A stretch of DNA of 64,000 nucleotides from CALFVT01 sp039989855 (GTDB lineage Bacteria; Pseudomonadota; Alphaproteobacteria; Caulobacterales; Maricaulaceae). Position 1 is the stretch's first letter. Every line of letters starts with the position of its first letter. The notes under the pieces are model-generated. The model did no database searches. It saw only the letters and a program-made list of their open reading frames with translations, and had not been told where the DNA came from. Shown piece by piece: positions 26,501 to 34,351 of the stretch. Location: contig JBDXGZ010000018.1 in NCBI GenBank assembly GCA_039989855.1, positions 107,814 through 171,813 on the forward strand, in the 5' to 3' direction. A program made the position numbers and the translations under genes.

Positions 26501-28087
26501 CCTGGTTTTAAAGTCACAGAGATGATTGCGAAATTCAGAAATGCGACACCAGGTGTGACCTTAATTTCACCACCACCACATCATGATATTTATTCGATCG
26601 AAGATTTGGCGCAGCTAATTTATGATCTCAAGCAGATCAACCCCATTGCCCGCGTCGCGGTTAAGCTCGTCGCCTCTTCAGGTGTCGGAACCATTGCTGC
26701 AGGTGTGGCGAAAGCCAAAGCGGACACAATCCTAATCGCAGGCCATAATGGCGGCACAGGTGCGTCGCCTAACACCTCGCTTAAATATGCAGGCCTGCCG
26801 TGGGAGCTTGGACTATCTGAGGCCCATCAAGTCTTGACGCTGAATAACCTTCGCGGCCAAGTCACCCTACGGACAGACGGCGGACTGAAGACGGGCAAAG
26901 ACATTGTAATGGCGGCGATGCTTGGGGCCGAAGAATACGGCATCGGCACACTAAGCCTTGTGGCTATGGGCTGCATCATGGTACGCCAATGCCACTCTAA
27001 TACGTGCCCAGTGGGTGTCTGTGTTCAAGACCCGCGCTTACGCGAAAAATTCACAGGCTCCCCGGAAAAAGTCATTAATTTGATGACCTTTATTGCCGAA
27101 GAGGTGCGTGAAATTTTGGCGAGCCTTGGCTTCGAAAAGTTAGAAGACGTCATTGGCCGCACAGACTTGCTCACCCAAGTTTCGCGCGGAGCAGAGCATC
27201 TTGATGACCTCGATCTCAACCCCGTCTTGGCGCAAGTGGACAAAGCGCCCGTAGAAGATACCCGCCGTAAACGGGTCGCCGTTCCTGATACGCTCGACAT
27301 TGATATTATTCGCGATGCTGAAAACTTCTTTAAGCGCGGCGAGAAATTGCAGCTTACCTACGGCGTACTCAACACGCACCGCGCGGTCGGCACGCGCACC
27401 TCATCGGAAATTTACCGCACCTTTGGCCGTGACGGACAGGCGGATGGTCAATTAACCATCCACCTTCGCGGCTCGGCAGGACAATCCCTCGGCGCGTTCG
27501 GGATCAAAGGTCTTAAAATTGTCGTCGACGGCGATTCCAATGACTATGTCGGCAAAGGGCTATCAGGGGCGGAAATCGTCATTTCCAAACAAGGCCGCAC
27601 ACAAATTGACGCGCATGATAGTGCTATCATTGGTAATACCTGTCTTTACGGCGCAACCTCTGGGAAACTATTTGCAGCAGGCCGCGCGGGTGAACGATTT
27701 GCTGTTCGCAACTCTGGAGCGGTAACGGTTATTGAAGGCTGCGGCACGAACGGCTGTGAATATATGACGGGCGGTACAGCGGTTATCCTTGGCTCTGTCG
27801 GCGATAATTTCGGCGCAGGCATGACGGGCGGCATGGCCTATATTTATGATGAAGATGGACAGTTTGAAAAAGCTGTGAACCCAGACTCTGTTGTTTGGCA
27901 GCGCATCTCATCCGTCCATTATGAGGAGGAGCTGAAAGCTCTCATAACTCAACATGCTCGCGAAACAAGGTCTGAATTTGCCGAGAAAATCTTAGCTGAT
28001 TGGCACTTAGAGCGCGACAATTTCTGGCAAGTCATTCCGAAAGAAATGCTCACACGCCTCAAGCACCCTCTCGAAGATGCGGCTTAA
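23567..28087 (+). CDS. gltB: Glutamate synthase (NADPH) large subunit
   Basis: Makes two glutamates from glutamine and 2-oxoglutarate. The 1506-residue chain starts at ATG 23567, four bases after gltD; a longer open frame into gltD is not used. After a ~32-residue propeptide, the catalytic Cys33 (DACGVGFVAS) opens the class II glutaminase domain. The FMN/2-oxoglutarate synthase domain follows, with SGEGGEDPARY, GAKPGEGGQLPG and AGHNGGTGASP, then the [3Fe-4S] cysteines CIMVRQCHSNTCPVGVC. The beta-helical GXGXG domain (GTNGCEYMTGGTAVILG) ends the chain. A good terminator follows. Confidence 0.96.
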   Translation: MTEQNNWLKDYTEKRDALIEAGAYDPAHEHDACGVGFVASLEGTPRRDVVEKSIHALKNVWHRGAVDADGKTGDGAGIRLDIPQGFFKAQVERTGHKPSKSKIAVGMIFLPRTDFGAQEQARTIVESELIKEGFYIYGWRQVPIDTNVIGEKAKATRPSIEQVMFRDPKGRKGNALERELYIIRRRIEKRVIAAAIPSFYICSLSVQTIIYKGMFLAEDIDAFFPDLKDELFISRAAIYHQRYSTNTFPQWWLAQPFRMLAHNGEINTVKANKNFMKNHEIKMASSAFGEQAGDVKPIIQKGSSDSAALDAVFELLVRAGRTAPMVKTLLVPEAYSKRGDLMPESWRGLYEYCNAVMEPWDGPAALAAYDGRWVMAGLDRNGLRPLRYAKTSDGILAVGSETGMCPLSESMIIEKGAIQPGRLIALDLEEGKFYDSNAMLDKLASARPYHKWLKKVVNLDEKLAGPEPKASLTGEALIRRQQSCGQTLEDMELILAPMAEKAKESIGSMGDDTPLAVLSDIYRPLSHFFRQNFSQVTNPPIDPLRETRVMGLKTRFRNLRNILTEDSSQTKEMFVLESPIMTTGMYQRFMKFVGDKASVIDCTFERPADTAAKGLTLNKALHRIKADAVAAVKDGAENIILTDEFVTEGKPAAPMILCAGGVHTALVKAGLRSSCSIIVRSAECMDTQYYAVLIGAGTTAVNAYMAQDSLTDRVNRGLLDMSVDAAVANYKAAVEGGLLKIISKMGISVISSYRGGNNFEALGLSRALVAEYFPGMTSRISGIGLAGLEAKLLEAHERAYDGRAVTLPVGGLYRVRAKGERHAYKADMIHMLQEAVTRGDYELYRKYADIVNEAAPIQVRDLLGFSDKVKPIPLRQVQGINEIRRRFCTPGMSLGALSPEAHGTLNIAMNRIGAKSVSGEGGEDPARYKTLPNGDNANSAIKQIASGRFGVTAEYLNECREIEIKVAQGAKPGEGGQLPGFKVTEMIAKFRNATPGVTLISPPPHHDIYSIEDLAQLIYDLKQINPIARVAVKLVASSGVGTIAAGVAKAKADTILIAGHNGGTGASPNTSLKYAGLPWELGLSEAHQVLTLNNLRGQVTLRTDGGLKTGKDIVMAAMLGAEEYGIGTLSLVAMGCIMVRQCHSNTCPVGVCVQDPRLREKFTGSPEKVINLMTFIAEEVREILASLGFEKLEDVIGRTDLLTQVSRGAEHLDDLDLNPVLAQVDKAPVEDTRRKRVAVPDTLDIDIIRDAENFFKRGEKLQLTYGVLNTHRAVGTRTSSEIYRTFGRDGQADGQLTIHLRGSAGQSLGAFGIKGLKIVVDGDSNDYVGKGLSGAEIVISKQGRTQIDAHDSAIIGNTCLYGATSGKLFAAGRAGERFAVRNSGAVTVIEGCGTNGCEYMTGGTAVILGSVGDNFGAGMTGGMAYIYDEDGQFEKAVNPDSVVWQRISSVHYEEELKALITQHARETRSEFAEKILADWHLERDNFWQVIPKEMLTRLKHPLEDAA

Positions 28088-28111
28088 TTCAACTCTAAAT
28101 CATAATCAAAG

Positions 28112-28137
28112 GCCAGTCCGTTAGGACTGGCTTTTTT
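28112..28137 (+). terminator. Rho-independent terminator after gltB
   Basis: Eight-base stem GCCAGTCC/GGACTGGC (28112-28119 and 28124-28131), GTTA loop, then six T. It lies 24 bases after the gltB stop. Confidence 0.92.
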
Positions 28138-28167
28138 GTAGCTATATCATAAATCTTGTTTGAACGT

Positions 28168-28467
28168 TTAATGCGGTTTCAAATTGTGCAAATGGGCGAC
28201 CAGTAACGTGGCCATATGCCCAAGTAAAAAACAAAAGAGGCCAAGTCCAATCATCCAACCGTATGACCGGCGGCGTGGTAATCTTTCGCGGCTCACTTTT
28301 ACATATCGCCGAATAAGCCCCCGAACAAGATCACTGACCGTCCGGCCTTCTATTTCGGCCACGGAAGATAGCTCTTGTTTCTCCTCATAAGAGAGACGAA
28401 TCTCTAGCTTTTCAGATTTCTTACTCATCTCTTTTTTGTCCGTTTGGGTTTGATTCGTATCAACCAT
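28168..28467 (-). CDS. Putative ribbon-helix-helix protein with C-terminal membrane anchor
   Basis: A 99-residue protein. Residues about 18-58 (KLEIRLSYEEKQELSSVAEIEGRTVSDLVRGLIRRYV) have the pattern of a ribbon-helix-helix DNA-binding fold: a short strand, then two amphipathic helices. Residues about 70-94 form one hydrophobic helix, so the protein may be tethered to the inner membrane with the DNA-binding part in the cytoplasm. I use ATG 28467, six bases after GGAG; ATG 28479 overlaps that site. A repeated TGTCATGAC lies upstream (28528-28536, 28550-28558). The fold assignment is from pattern only. Confidence 0.6.
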   Translation of the reverse strand: MVDTNQTQTDKKEMSKKSEKLEIRLSYEEKQELSSVAEIEGRTVSDLVRGLIRRYVKVSRERLPRRRSYGWMIGLGLFCFLLGHMATLLVAHLHNLKPH

Positions 28468-28558
28468 ATTTTTCTCCATGATTTGCCTTAGCTAAAAAGA
28501 GGTGAAAATAAATAGCAAAAGAAAAGCTGTCATGACTGCGGGTCTTTCTTGTCATGAC

Positions 28559-28586
28559 ACAAAAAAGGCGCGAGATGACCGCGCCT
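28559..28586 (-). terminator. Rho-independent terminator of the M1 aminopeptidase gene
   Basis: Stem AGGCGCG/CGCGCCT (28566-28572 and 28580-28586) with a seven-base loop. On the minus strand the hairpin is followed by six T. It lies 24 bases after the aminopeptidase stop. Confidence 0.85.
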
Positions 28587-28610
28587 AATTTTAATAAATT
28601 TAGCTTGCCT

Positions 28611-31307
28611 TTAGCGTTCCGCTAGAGCGACCTGTAGAGGTTCAGCCATTTTATCTTTAAAGGCCGCACACAGCTCAATTGATTCAAGCGTCTGCTTCAG
28701 ACTCCGTTGATAGCCGGGGATAACCTCGGCATTGGCTTCAAAGAAATCTTTGACTTCAACGCCTCTTTCTGCCGAGCAAAATCCACGGGCAAATCCAGGC
28801 ATGCTGCCTTTACGAACGTCAGGAACACGCTTGTTCACAAAGGGCGCAAAATTAGCTTTGAACCACTCCCATGTCTGGTCGCCAAATTTATCAGAGCCTA
28901 AAAATCCACCGACAAGACCGTTCGCTTGACGGCCTGTGATGAACTCCTCGTCATTCAACGCCATGTCCATCAGGCGCGCATAAACCCTCTCATCTTGGGT
29001 TGCGCTTAACGCGCCTAGCGCTGCGCCTTTTTCAAAGGCTGACCCGTTTTTCACTAACTCTAAGAGTTGATCGGCGGTCGCGTTATTTCCAACACGCATC
29101 GCTTGACCCAAAGCTTGACCTAGCAGGTTTGGCGCAATGGCATTTTTATCGCCGTCTAAATAGGCTATGCCATTGGCGGCAAATTCGCGGCGTAAGTCTT
29201 GGTCTTGACCGAAAAATATCAAACGCCCCGCGAGGGTTGGAGCCAAGAGGCGCCCCTCGATTGTGGATGTTCCGACGATCTTTTCATAACGGGCTTTGAA
29301 AAGGTCTTGCGTATAGCGCGCAAGGTCATCGCGGGAGCTTTCTGGAAGCTCATTATACATGAAGCCCAACCGTTGACCCGCCGTTGAGGCCACATCATAT
29401 TCAGGATGCGCGGCGAGACCTTCCATGCCTTTGAGGAAATTATCCGCACTCACCGCCCCTGCACTAAAACTGGCAGAGAGGCTGTCCGACACCGTCAGAA
29501 CTTCGCGCGTGTTGAGTTGATCAATATTGTCCAGCAGATTATCCCACGCCGCCCCGTCCATTGAGAAACGGTAATAACCCGCCCCGTCTGCATTCAGCGT
29601 CGCCCAATCGGCACAGCCTTTTGTTTCAGGCTTTAACGTCGTCGTTTGTTCCTTCATGAGGGTACAGCTTTTACCACGTGTCCCGTCAATACCGTAAGCC
29701 ACGCAAACAGGGATATCCCATTTTGGACCTTGTTTAATACTAGAGCCTAGAGGCGCATAGCGGGACTGGGTGAGATTAATTTCTGTCTGATTGTTTGAAC
29801 AGGTCAATTCAGCCCGAACAAGCGGTACGCCTTTTTGATCCACAAAGCTTTTCATGGCGTCGACCACGTCAGGGTTTTTCGAGCCTTCTGCGATGGACTG
29901 GAAGAAATCATCCGCTGTCGCCACGTCATCGGCGTAACGTTTCATGTGAAGATGCACACCATCGCGGAAGGCCTCTTCCCCGACAAAGCTTTCAAACATC
30001 GACAGAACGCCGCCGCCTTTACGGTAGGTAATGCCGTCAAATTGGTCGATGACATTTTCTGACCGTAAGAGAGGCTCGCGCACTTTACGGGTGGTCGAGA
30101 GGCTATCAATATTCATCGCCCCCAACGCCGCGTTGAGCGTCAGCCGATCATAATTGCCATCAGGAAACGCAAGGTGCGTGCCTTTATTTCCAGACCATGT
30201 AGCGAAGGCTTCATTGAGCCAAATATCTTCCCACCAGAACGGTGTGACTAAATTGCCAAACCATTGATGGGCCAATTCGTGACTGTGAACACGGGCATAG
30301 CCGCGCTTTTGCGAAAGAGCTGAATCTTCATTAAGCAGCATCAGGCTTTCGCGGTAAACAATCGCGCCCGGATTTTCCATCGCGCCAAAGGCATATTCAG
30401 GGGCCGCGATCAGATCAAGTTTTTCATAAGGATATTCAGAGCCGAAATAATTCTCAAGCGCGGTTAGGATGACCTCTGTATTCTCAAGACCATATTCTAT
30501 TTTGTTAGCGTCGCCTTTGGTTGTGAGACCGCGTAAAGCCAAGCCGCGCGAGCGGATGTTATTAGCAGGAATGTCGCCAAAGTCATTAATGTCATAAGGC
30601 CCGACACCGTATGCGATTAAATAAGTTGGCAATGGACGTGTGGTTTCAAATTCATGTTTCACCCACCCATCATCCATAGGGGTGGTGTTGGTTTTTGGTG
30701 TGTTGAAATAAACCACGTCATCCGCAGGGGAGGTGATTGAAACTGTAAACGGCACTTTAAAGCGTGGCTCATCAAATCCGGGGAAAGCTTCACGCGCGCC
30801 AATCGGTTCCATTTGCGTCACAAGGTAATTATCCTCGCCACGTGTGACTTTGTAGGCCGAGTTGAGCGCCAGATTAAACGGCGTTTCATAATGCATAGTT
30901 AGCACGCCTTTGCCAGATGGGATGACCGTTTCAGAATTAAGGCGCGAGACACCCGACGGGGCGTCAGCCGCCGCAATTTCGGTAAATGTCAGCGCGATAG
31001 GTTCGCCGCCGCTCGGCGTGAAGCTCGCGGTCGGGACGGTCATCTCTTTACCATGTAGCCAAATTTGCGTTGTCGGTTTGTCAACGCGCACATCAATCTC
31101 AACGACACCTGAATATCCCACCTCATCGGGGTTAATCCGCATATCAATACGGTAGGCGGACGGCGTTACATTTTCACCCAGTTGCGCATGAGGAATATCA
31201 TTTTCAACGAAAACCTCCGCTGTCGGCTGACAGGCTGCCAGCACAAAAAAGCTTGCCCCCATTAAGCTAGATTGAAGGCATGTTTTTAGGGTTTTTCGGG
31301 AAATCAT
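28611..31307 (-). CDS. Lipoprotein M1-family aminopeptidase
   Basis: A zinc aminopeptidase that trims N-terminal residues from peptides, here exported. The 898-residue chain opens with a lipoprotein signal ending VLAAC (lipobox, about residue 26), so it is probably anchored in the membrane. The M1 exopeptidase motif GAMEN (about 308-312) and zinc motif HELAH (about 343-347) with the downstream NEAFATW glutamate are intact. A long C-terminal ERAP1-like helical domain completes the chain. I use ATG 31307, where the signal peptide begins; the longer frame to 31364 adds a non-homologous leader. Divergent from the CDF gene. A periplasmic or surface role in peptide use is inferred. Confidence 0.93.
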   Translation of the reverse strand: MISRKTLKTCLQSSLMGASFFVLAACQPTAEVFVENDIPHAQLGENVTPSAYRIDMRINPDEVGYSGVVEIDVRVDKPTTQIWLHGKEMTVPTASFTPSGGEPIALTFTEIAAADAPSGVSRLNSETVIPSGKGVLTMHYETPFNLALNSAYKVTRGEDNYLVTQMEPIGAREAFPGFDEPRFKVPFTVSITSPADDVVYFNTPKTNTTPMDDGWVKHEFETTRPLPTYLIAYGVGPYDINDFGDIPANNIRSRGLALRGLTTKGDANKIEYGLENTEVILTALENYFGSEYPYEKLDLIAAPEYAFGAMENPGAIVYRESLMLLNEDSALSQKRGYARVHSHELAHQWFGNLVTPFWWEDIWLNEAFATWSGNKGTHLAFPDGNYDRLTLNAALGAMNIDSLSTTRKVREPLLRSENVIDQFDGITYRKGGGVLSMFESFVGEEAFRDGVHLHMKRYADDVATADDFFQSIAEGSKNPDVVDAMKSFVDQKGVPLVRAELTCSNNQTEINLTQSRYAPLGSSIKQGPKWDIPVCVAYGIDGTRGKSCTLMKEQTTTLKPETKGCADWATLNADGAGYYRFSMDGAAWDNLLDNIDQLNTREVLTVSDSLSASFSAGAVSADNFLKGMEGLAAHPEYDVASTAGQRLGFMYNELPESSRDDLARYTQDLFKARYEKIVGTSTIEGRLLAPTLAGRLIFFGQDQDLRREFAANGIAYLDGDKNAIAPNLLGQALGQAMRVGNNATADQLLELVKNGSAFEKGAALGALSATQDERVYARLMDMALNDEEFITGRQANGLVGGFLGSDKFGDQTWEWFKANFAPFVNKRVPDVRKGSMPGFARGFCSAERGVEVKDFFEANAEVIPGYQRSLKQTLESIELCAAFKDKMAEPLQVALAER

Positions 31308-31447
31308 GGCAAGTCCTGTATTTTTTTGTTGATAATCAATAACGATACTTACGCGACTTCGCAAAGTAAAACTTCAAACTCTGTGAAATCATAGTGAAAA
31401 TCATACTGGTGATTTACACCACTTTGCCGTAAAGGCATGGCTCTATA

Positions 31448-32479
31448 ATGACAGGCCCCACATATATGCCCTCAAACACTTTATCAGATCCCTCACATAA
31501 CGCCTTGCCTGAAGGTCGTAGTGGTCGCCTAGCTCCATCTGAAAGCGCACGCATTACGCGAAACATCACGACTCTGACCGTTCTCATCGCCATCACTCTC
31601 GCTGTGATAAAGCTTTTCATATGGCAGCGTTCTGGCTCGGTCGGCATGCTCTCCTCATTAGTTCACTCTGCGCTAGATACATTCGGGGCGGTCACTAGCT
31701 TCTTTGCCGTACGCTATGCGGCCCGAACGCCAGACTTGTCTTACCGCTTTGGCACTGGGAAAGCCGAAAGCTTTGCGGCCGTGTTCCAAGTTTGTCTCAT
31801 CGTTCTCGCGGCCACTCACTTGCTTGAAACAGCCACCGAAAGTCTGACCCATCACCATCACGAAATTCATGGTGATATGATGACATTTGTAGGCTTAGCT
31901 ATCTTGATATTACTCGGTGTATTTTTGCTTCTGATGCAAAATAAAGCGATTAAACAATCAGGGTCTTTGGCTGTACGCGGCGACCGTGCCCATTATGTTG
32001 CGGATCTCCTCGCGACGATTCTTGTAGTTATCGGCATGGCGGCGTCACTTTATACACCGTTCGAAAAAGCCGATAGTATTGTTGCTGTCCTCATGGCCCT
32101 GTGGCTTTTATGGACAGCCTTTAAAATTGCAAGGATGGCATGGGGGCAACTGATGGACAAAGAACTTCCGCAAAGCGACCGTGATATGATCTCACAAATT
32201 GCGATGTCTGATGGCAACATCATTGCCATTCACGATTTGCGCACCCGTGCTTCTGGCCCGCATGTGCACATTCAAATGCGGCTTGACTTGCCTGATGATC
32301 TCTCCCTTTCTGACGCTCATGCGCGCATCATTAAGCTTGAGCAAAAACTCATGAGCGCCTTCCCTGCTGCGGATATTTTAATCCACCCTCATCCCGTCGG
32401 CTGTAAGGATACGCACGGCAACGCTCGGTTCCAAATTGACGGGGATGATTGCCAAGCCTGTCACGACCATCAACATTAA
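31448..32479 (+). CDS. CDF-family cation efflux transporter with Cys/His tail
   Basis: Proton-coupled exporter of divalent metal from the cytoplasm. The 343 residues have six membrane helices (about 41-225) and a cytoplasmic C-terminal domain. The transport site is HSALD in helix 2 and HYVAD in helix 5, an HD-HD site usually linked to zinc rather than the DD-HD site of FieF. A His-rich loop (THHHHEIHGD) lies between helices 3 and 4. The C-terminal ~30 residues carry HPHPVGC and CQACHDHQH, an extra possible metal site. The start could be ATG 31448 or 31466. Divergent from the aminopeptidase gene. Confidence 0.9.
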   Translation: MTGPTYMPSNTLSDPSHNALPEGRSGRLAPSESARITRNITTLTVLIAITLAVIKLFIWQRSGSVGMLSSLVHSALDTFGAVTSFFAVRYAARTPDLSYRFGTGKAESFAAVFQVCLIVLAATHLLETATESLTHHHHEIHGDMMTFVGLAILILLGVFLLLMQNKAIKQSGSLAVRGDRAHYVADLLATILVVIGMAASLYTPFEKADSIVAVLMALWLLWTAFKIARMAWGQLMDKELPQSDRDMISQIAMSDGNIIAIHDLRTRASGPHVHIQMRLDLPDDLSLSDAHARIIKLEQKLMSAFPAADILIHPHPVGCKDTHGNARFQIDGDDCQACHDHQH

Positions 32480-32550
32480 ATCACGATTTTACCGCGCGAG
32501 TGTAAACGAGGTTAATCCTTTCTTACCAAAGCCCCGATAGTCAGACCATT

Positions 32551-33228
32551 ATGCGCACTCTATATCATTGGGCCTTTGACCCCGCGTCCCGACAAGCGCG
32601 GATTGCATTGGCCGAGACAAAATTGAAATTCAAGCTTGAGACGGTCAATCCTTGGGAACCGTCTGAGGATTTCACGCAACGCTGTATTGAGGGCCGCCCC
32701 CCGGCCCTAATCGACCATTCCCAAGATCATGCGCGCATGATCGCAGGCGCGCGCGCGATTTGCGAATATGCCAGCGATATATCACCTCGTCTGCCATTAG
32801 TGCCTGAGGATCCTTTTGCCCGCGCGGAAATGCGTCGCCTTTGCGATTGGTTTGATCTGCGCTTTGGCGAAGACGTCCTCGGTTATATTTTAGGCGAACG
32901 ATTGGAAAAAGCGTTGAACGGCGGCGGGGCGCCTGATGCGGAGCTCCTGACTTTGGGCCGTCAAAATTTAAACTTTCACTTAAATTATATCAATTGGCTC
33001 TTAGAACAACGCACATGGATAGCGGGAGAACAATTCAACCTTGCCGATATTGCCGCAGGGGCGAATTTATCTTGTCTGGATTATTTAAACGAAATTCAGT
33101 GGAAACATTATCCGCGTGTGAAAAATTGGTATCAAACCTTTAAATCACGGCCAAGTGTTCGCGCACTCCTCAAAGACCGCTTGCCGGGCCTACTGCCCGC
33201 GCGTCACTATAGCGACCTTGATTTCTAG
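32551..33228 (+). CDS. fzlA: GST-family protein, FzlA-like division protein
   Basis: A 225-residue protein with an N-terminal thioredoxin-like domain (RTLYHWAFDPASRQARIALAE) and a helical C-terminal GST domain (FNLADIAAGANLSCLDYLNEIQWKHYPRVKNWYQTFKSRPSVRALL). It ends HYSDLDF, like the conserved tail of Caulobacter FzlA. FzlA is a glutathione-transferase-like protein that binds FtsZ and controls division. Placement two bases before queG is also the alphaproteobacterial arrangement I recall. It differs from catalytic GSTs in lacking a clear glutathione-activating Ser/Cys. The symbol rests on memory of that family and is not tested. Confidence 0.7.
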   Translation: MRTLYHWAFDPASRQARIALAETKLKFKLETVNPWEPSEDFTQRCIEGRPPALIDHSQDHARMIAGARAICEYASDISPRLPLVPEDPFARAEMRRLCDWFDLRFGEDVLGYILGERLEKALNGGGAPDAELLTLGRQNLNFHLNYINWLLEQRTWIAGEQFNLADIAAGANLSCLDYLNEIQWKHYPRVKNWYQTFKSRPSVRALLKDRLPGLLPARHYSDLDF

Positions 33229-33230
33229 AC

Positions 33231-34259
33231 ATGCGCCTTCCCAAACGAGTCCTGACCCGTATTTCAAAGCTTGGCTTCACACCTCCTTTTATTGTTGACT
33301 TATCGCAATTTGACGCCCTCGCAGGTAAGCGGCTCAAATCCTTTGTCGATCAAGATTATCACGGTGATATGGCGTGGATGAAAGAGACATTAGAGCGGCG
33401 GCAACATCCACGCAGCCTTTGGCCCGATGCCAAAAGCGCGCTTGTGCTTGGCTTTAATTATGGGCCAGATCATGACCCGATGGATAATTTATCAAGGTCA
33501 GAGATTGGCAATATTTCCGTCTATGCCCGTGGTCGTGATTACCATGATATTATGAAAGGCCGCCTCAAAGAAGTCGCGGGACTACTCGCACGCGACACAG
33601 AGCAAGACGTAAAAATTTTTGTTGATACGGCCCCGCTCATGGAGAAGCCACTCGCCATGCTCGCTGGTCTTGGATGGCAAGGCAAACATACGAACCTTGT
33701 TAGCCGCGACTTTGGCTCTTGGCTTTTTATTGGGACGATCCTATCTGCAGCTCCCTTAACGCCAACTCCCGTTGAGGTGGACCATTGCGGATCATGCACA
33801 GCCTGCCTCGATATCTGTCCAACAGATGCCTTTCCCGCGCCCTATAAGCTGGATGCGCGCAAGTGTATTTCATATCTAACCATTGAATTTAAAGGTGTTG
33901 TGCCCATTCCTCTGCGAGAGAAAATGGGTAATCGTATTTACGGCTGCGATGATTGTCTTGCGGTATGTCCATGGAATAAATATGCGAAGGCCGCGCAAGA
34001 TATTAAAATACAGGCCCGTGAGGCCTTAAACGCTCCTGATTTACGTGACCTCGCCGCCCTTGATGATAAGGCCTTTCGAGCCTTGTTTTCAGGGTCTCCG
34101 ATCAAACGCATTGGCCGAGATCAATTCATCCGCAATGTGCTTTACGCGATTGGAAATAGTGGACGAGGTGAGCTCAAAAATACGGCTCAAGATCACCTTA
34201 GGGCCCAAAGCCCGATTATCCGCAACGCAGCTAAATGGGCCGTGCAAAAACTTTCCTAA
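33231..34259 (+). CDS. queG: Epoxyqueuosine reductase
   Basis: Cobalamin-dependent iron-sulfur enzyme that reduces epoxyqueuosine to queuosine in tRNA, the last step of queuosine synthesis. The 342-residue chain has the N-terminal QueG domain (WPDAKSALVLGFNYGP; YARGRDYHDIMKGRL; VDTAPLMEKPLAMLAGLGWQGKHTN). Two [4Fe-4S] motifs follow: CGSCTACLDICPTDAF and CDDCLAVCPWN. A C-terminal HEAT-like segment ends the protein. It begins two bases after the FzlA-like gene, so they are co-transcribed. Length is slightly shorter than E. coli QueG. Confidence 0.95.
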   Translation: MRLPKRVLTRISKLGFTPPFIVDLSQFDALAGKRLKSFVDQDYHGDMAWMKETLERRQHPRSLWPDAKSALVLGFNYGPDHDPMDNLSRSEIGNISVYARGRDYHDIMKGRLKEVAGLLARDTEQDVKIFVDTAPLMEKPLAMLAGLGWQGKHTNLVSRDFGSWLFIGTILSAAPLTPTPVEVDHCGSCTACLDICPTDAFPAPYKLDARKCISYLTIEFKGVVPIPLREKMGNRIYGCDDCLAVCPWNKYAKAAQDIKIQAREALNAPDLRDLAALDDKAFRALFSGSPIKRIGRDQFIRNVLYAIGNSGRGELKNTAQDHLRAQSPIIRNAAKWAVQKLS

Positions 34260-34351
34260 CACGCTTAAAATGATTTTTGCTTAAAAAACAAGCTGTTAAA
34301 GGGGCTAAGCTGCGCTCTAACTCCATGCGTAATCATGCGATTTACTAATGT

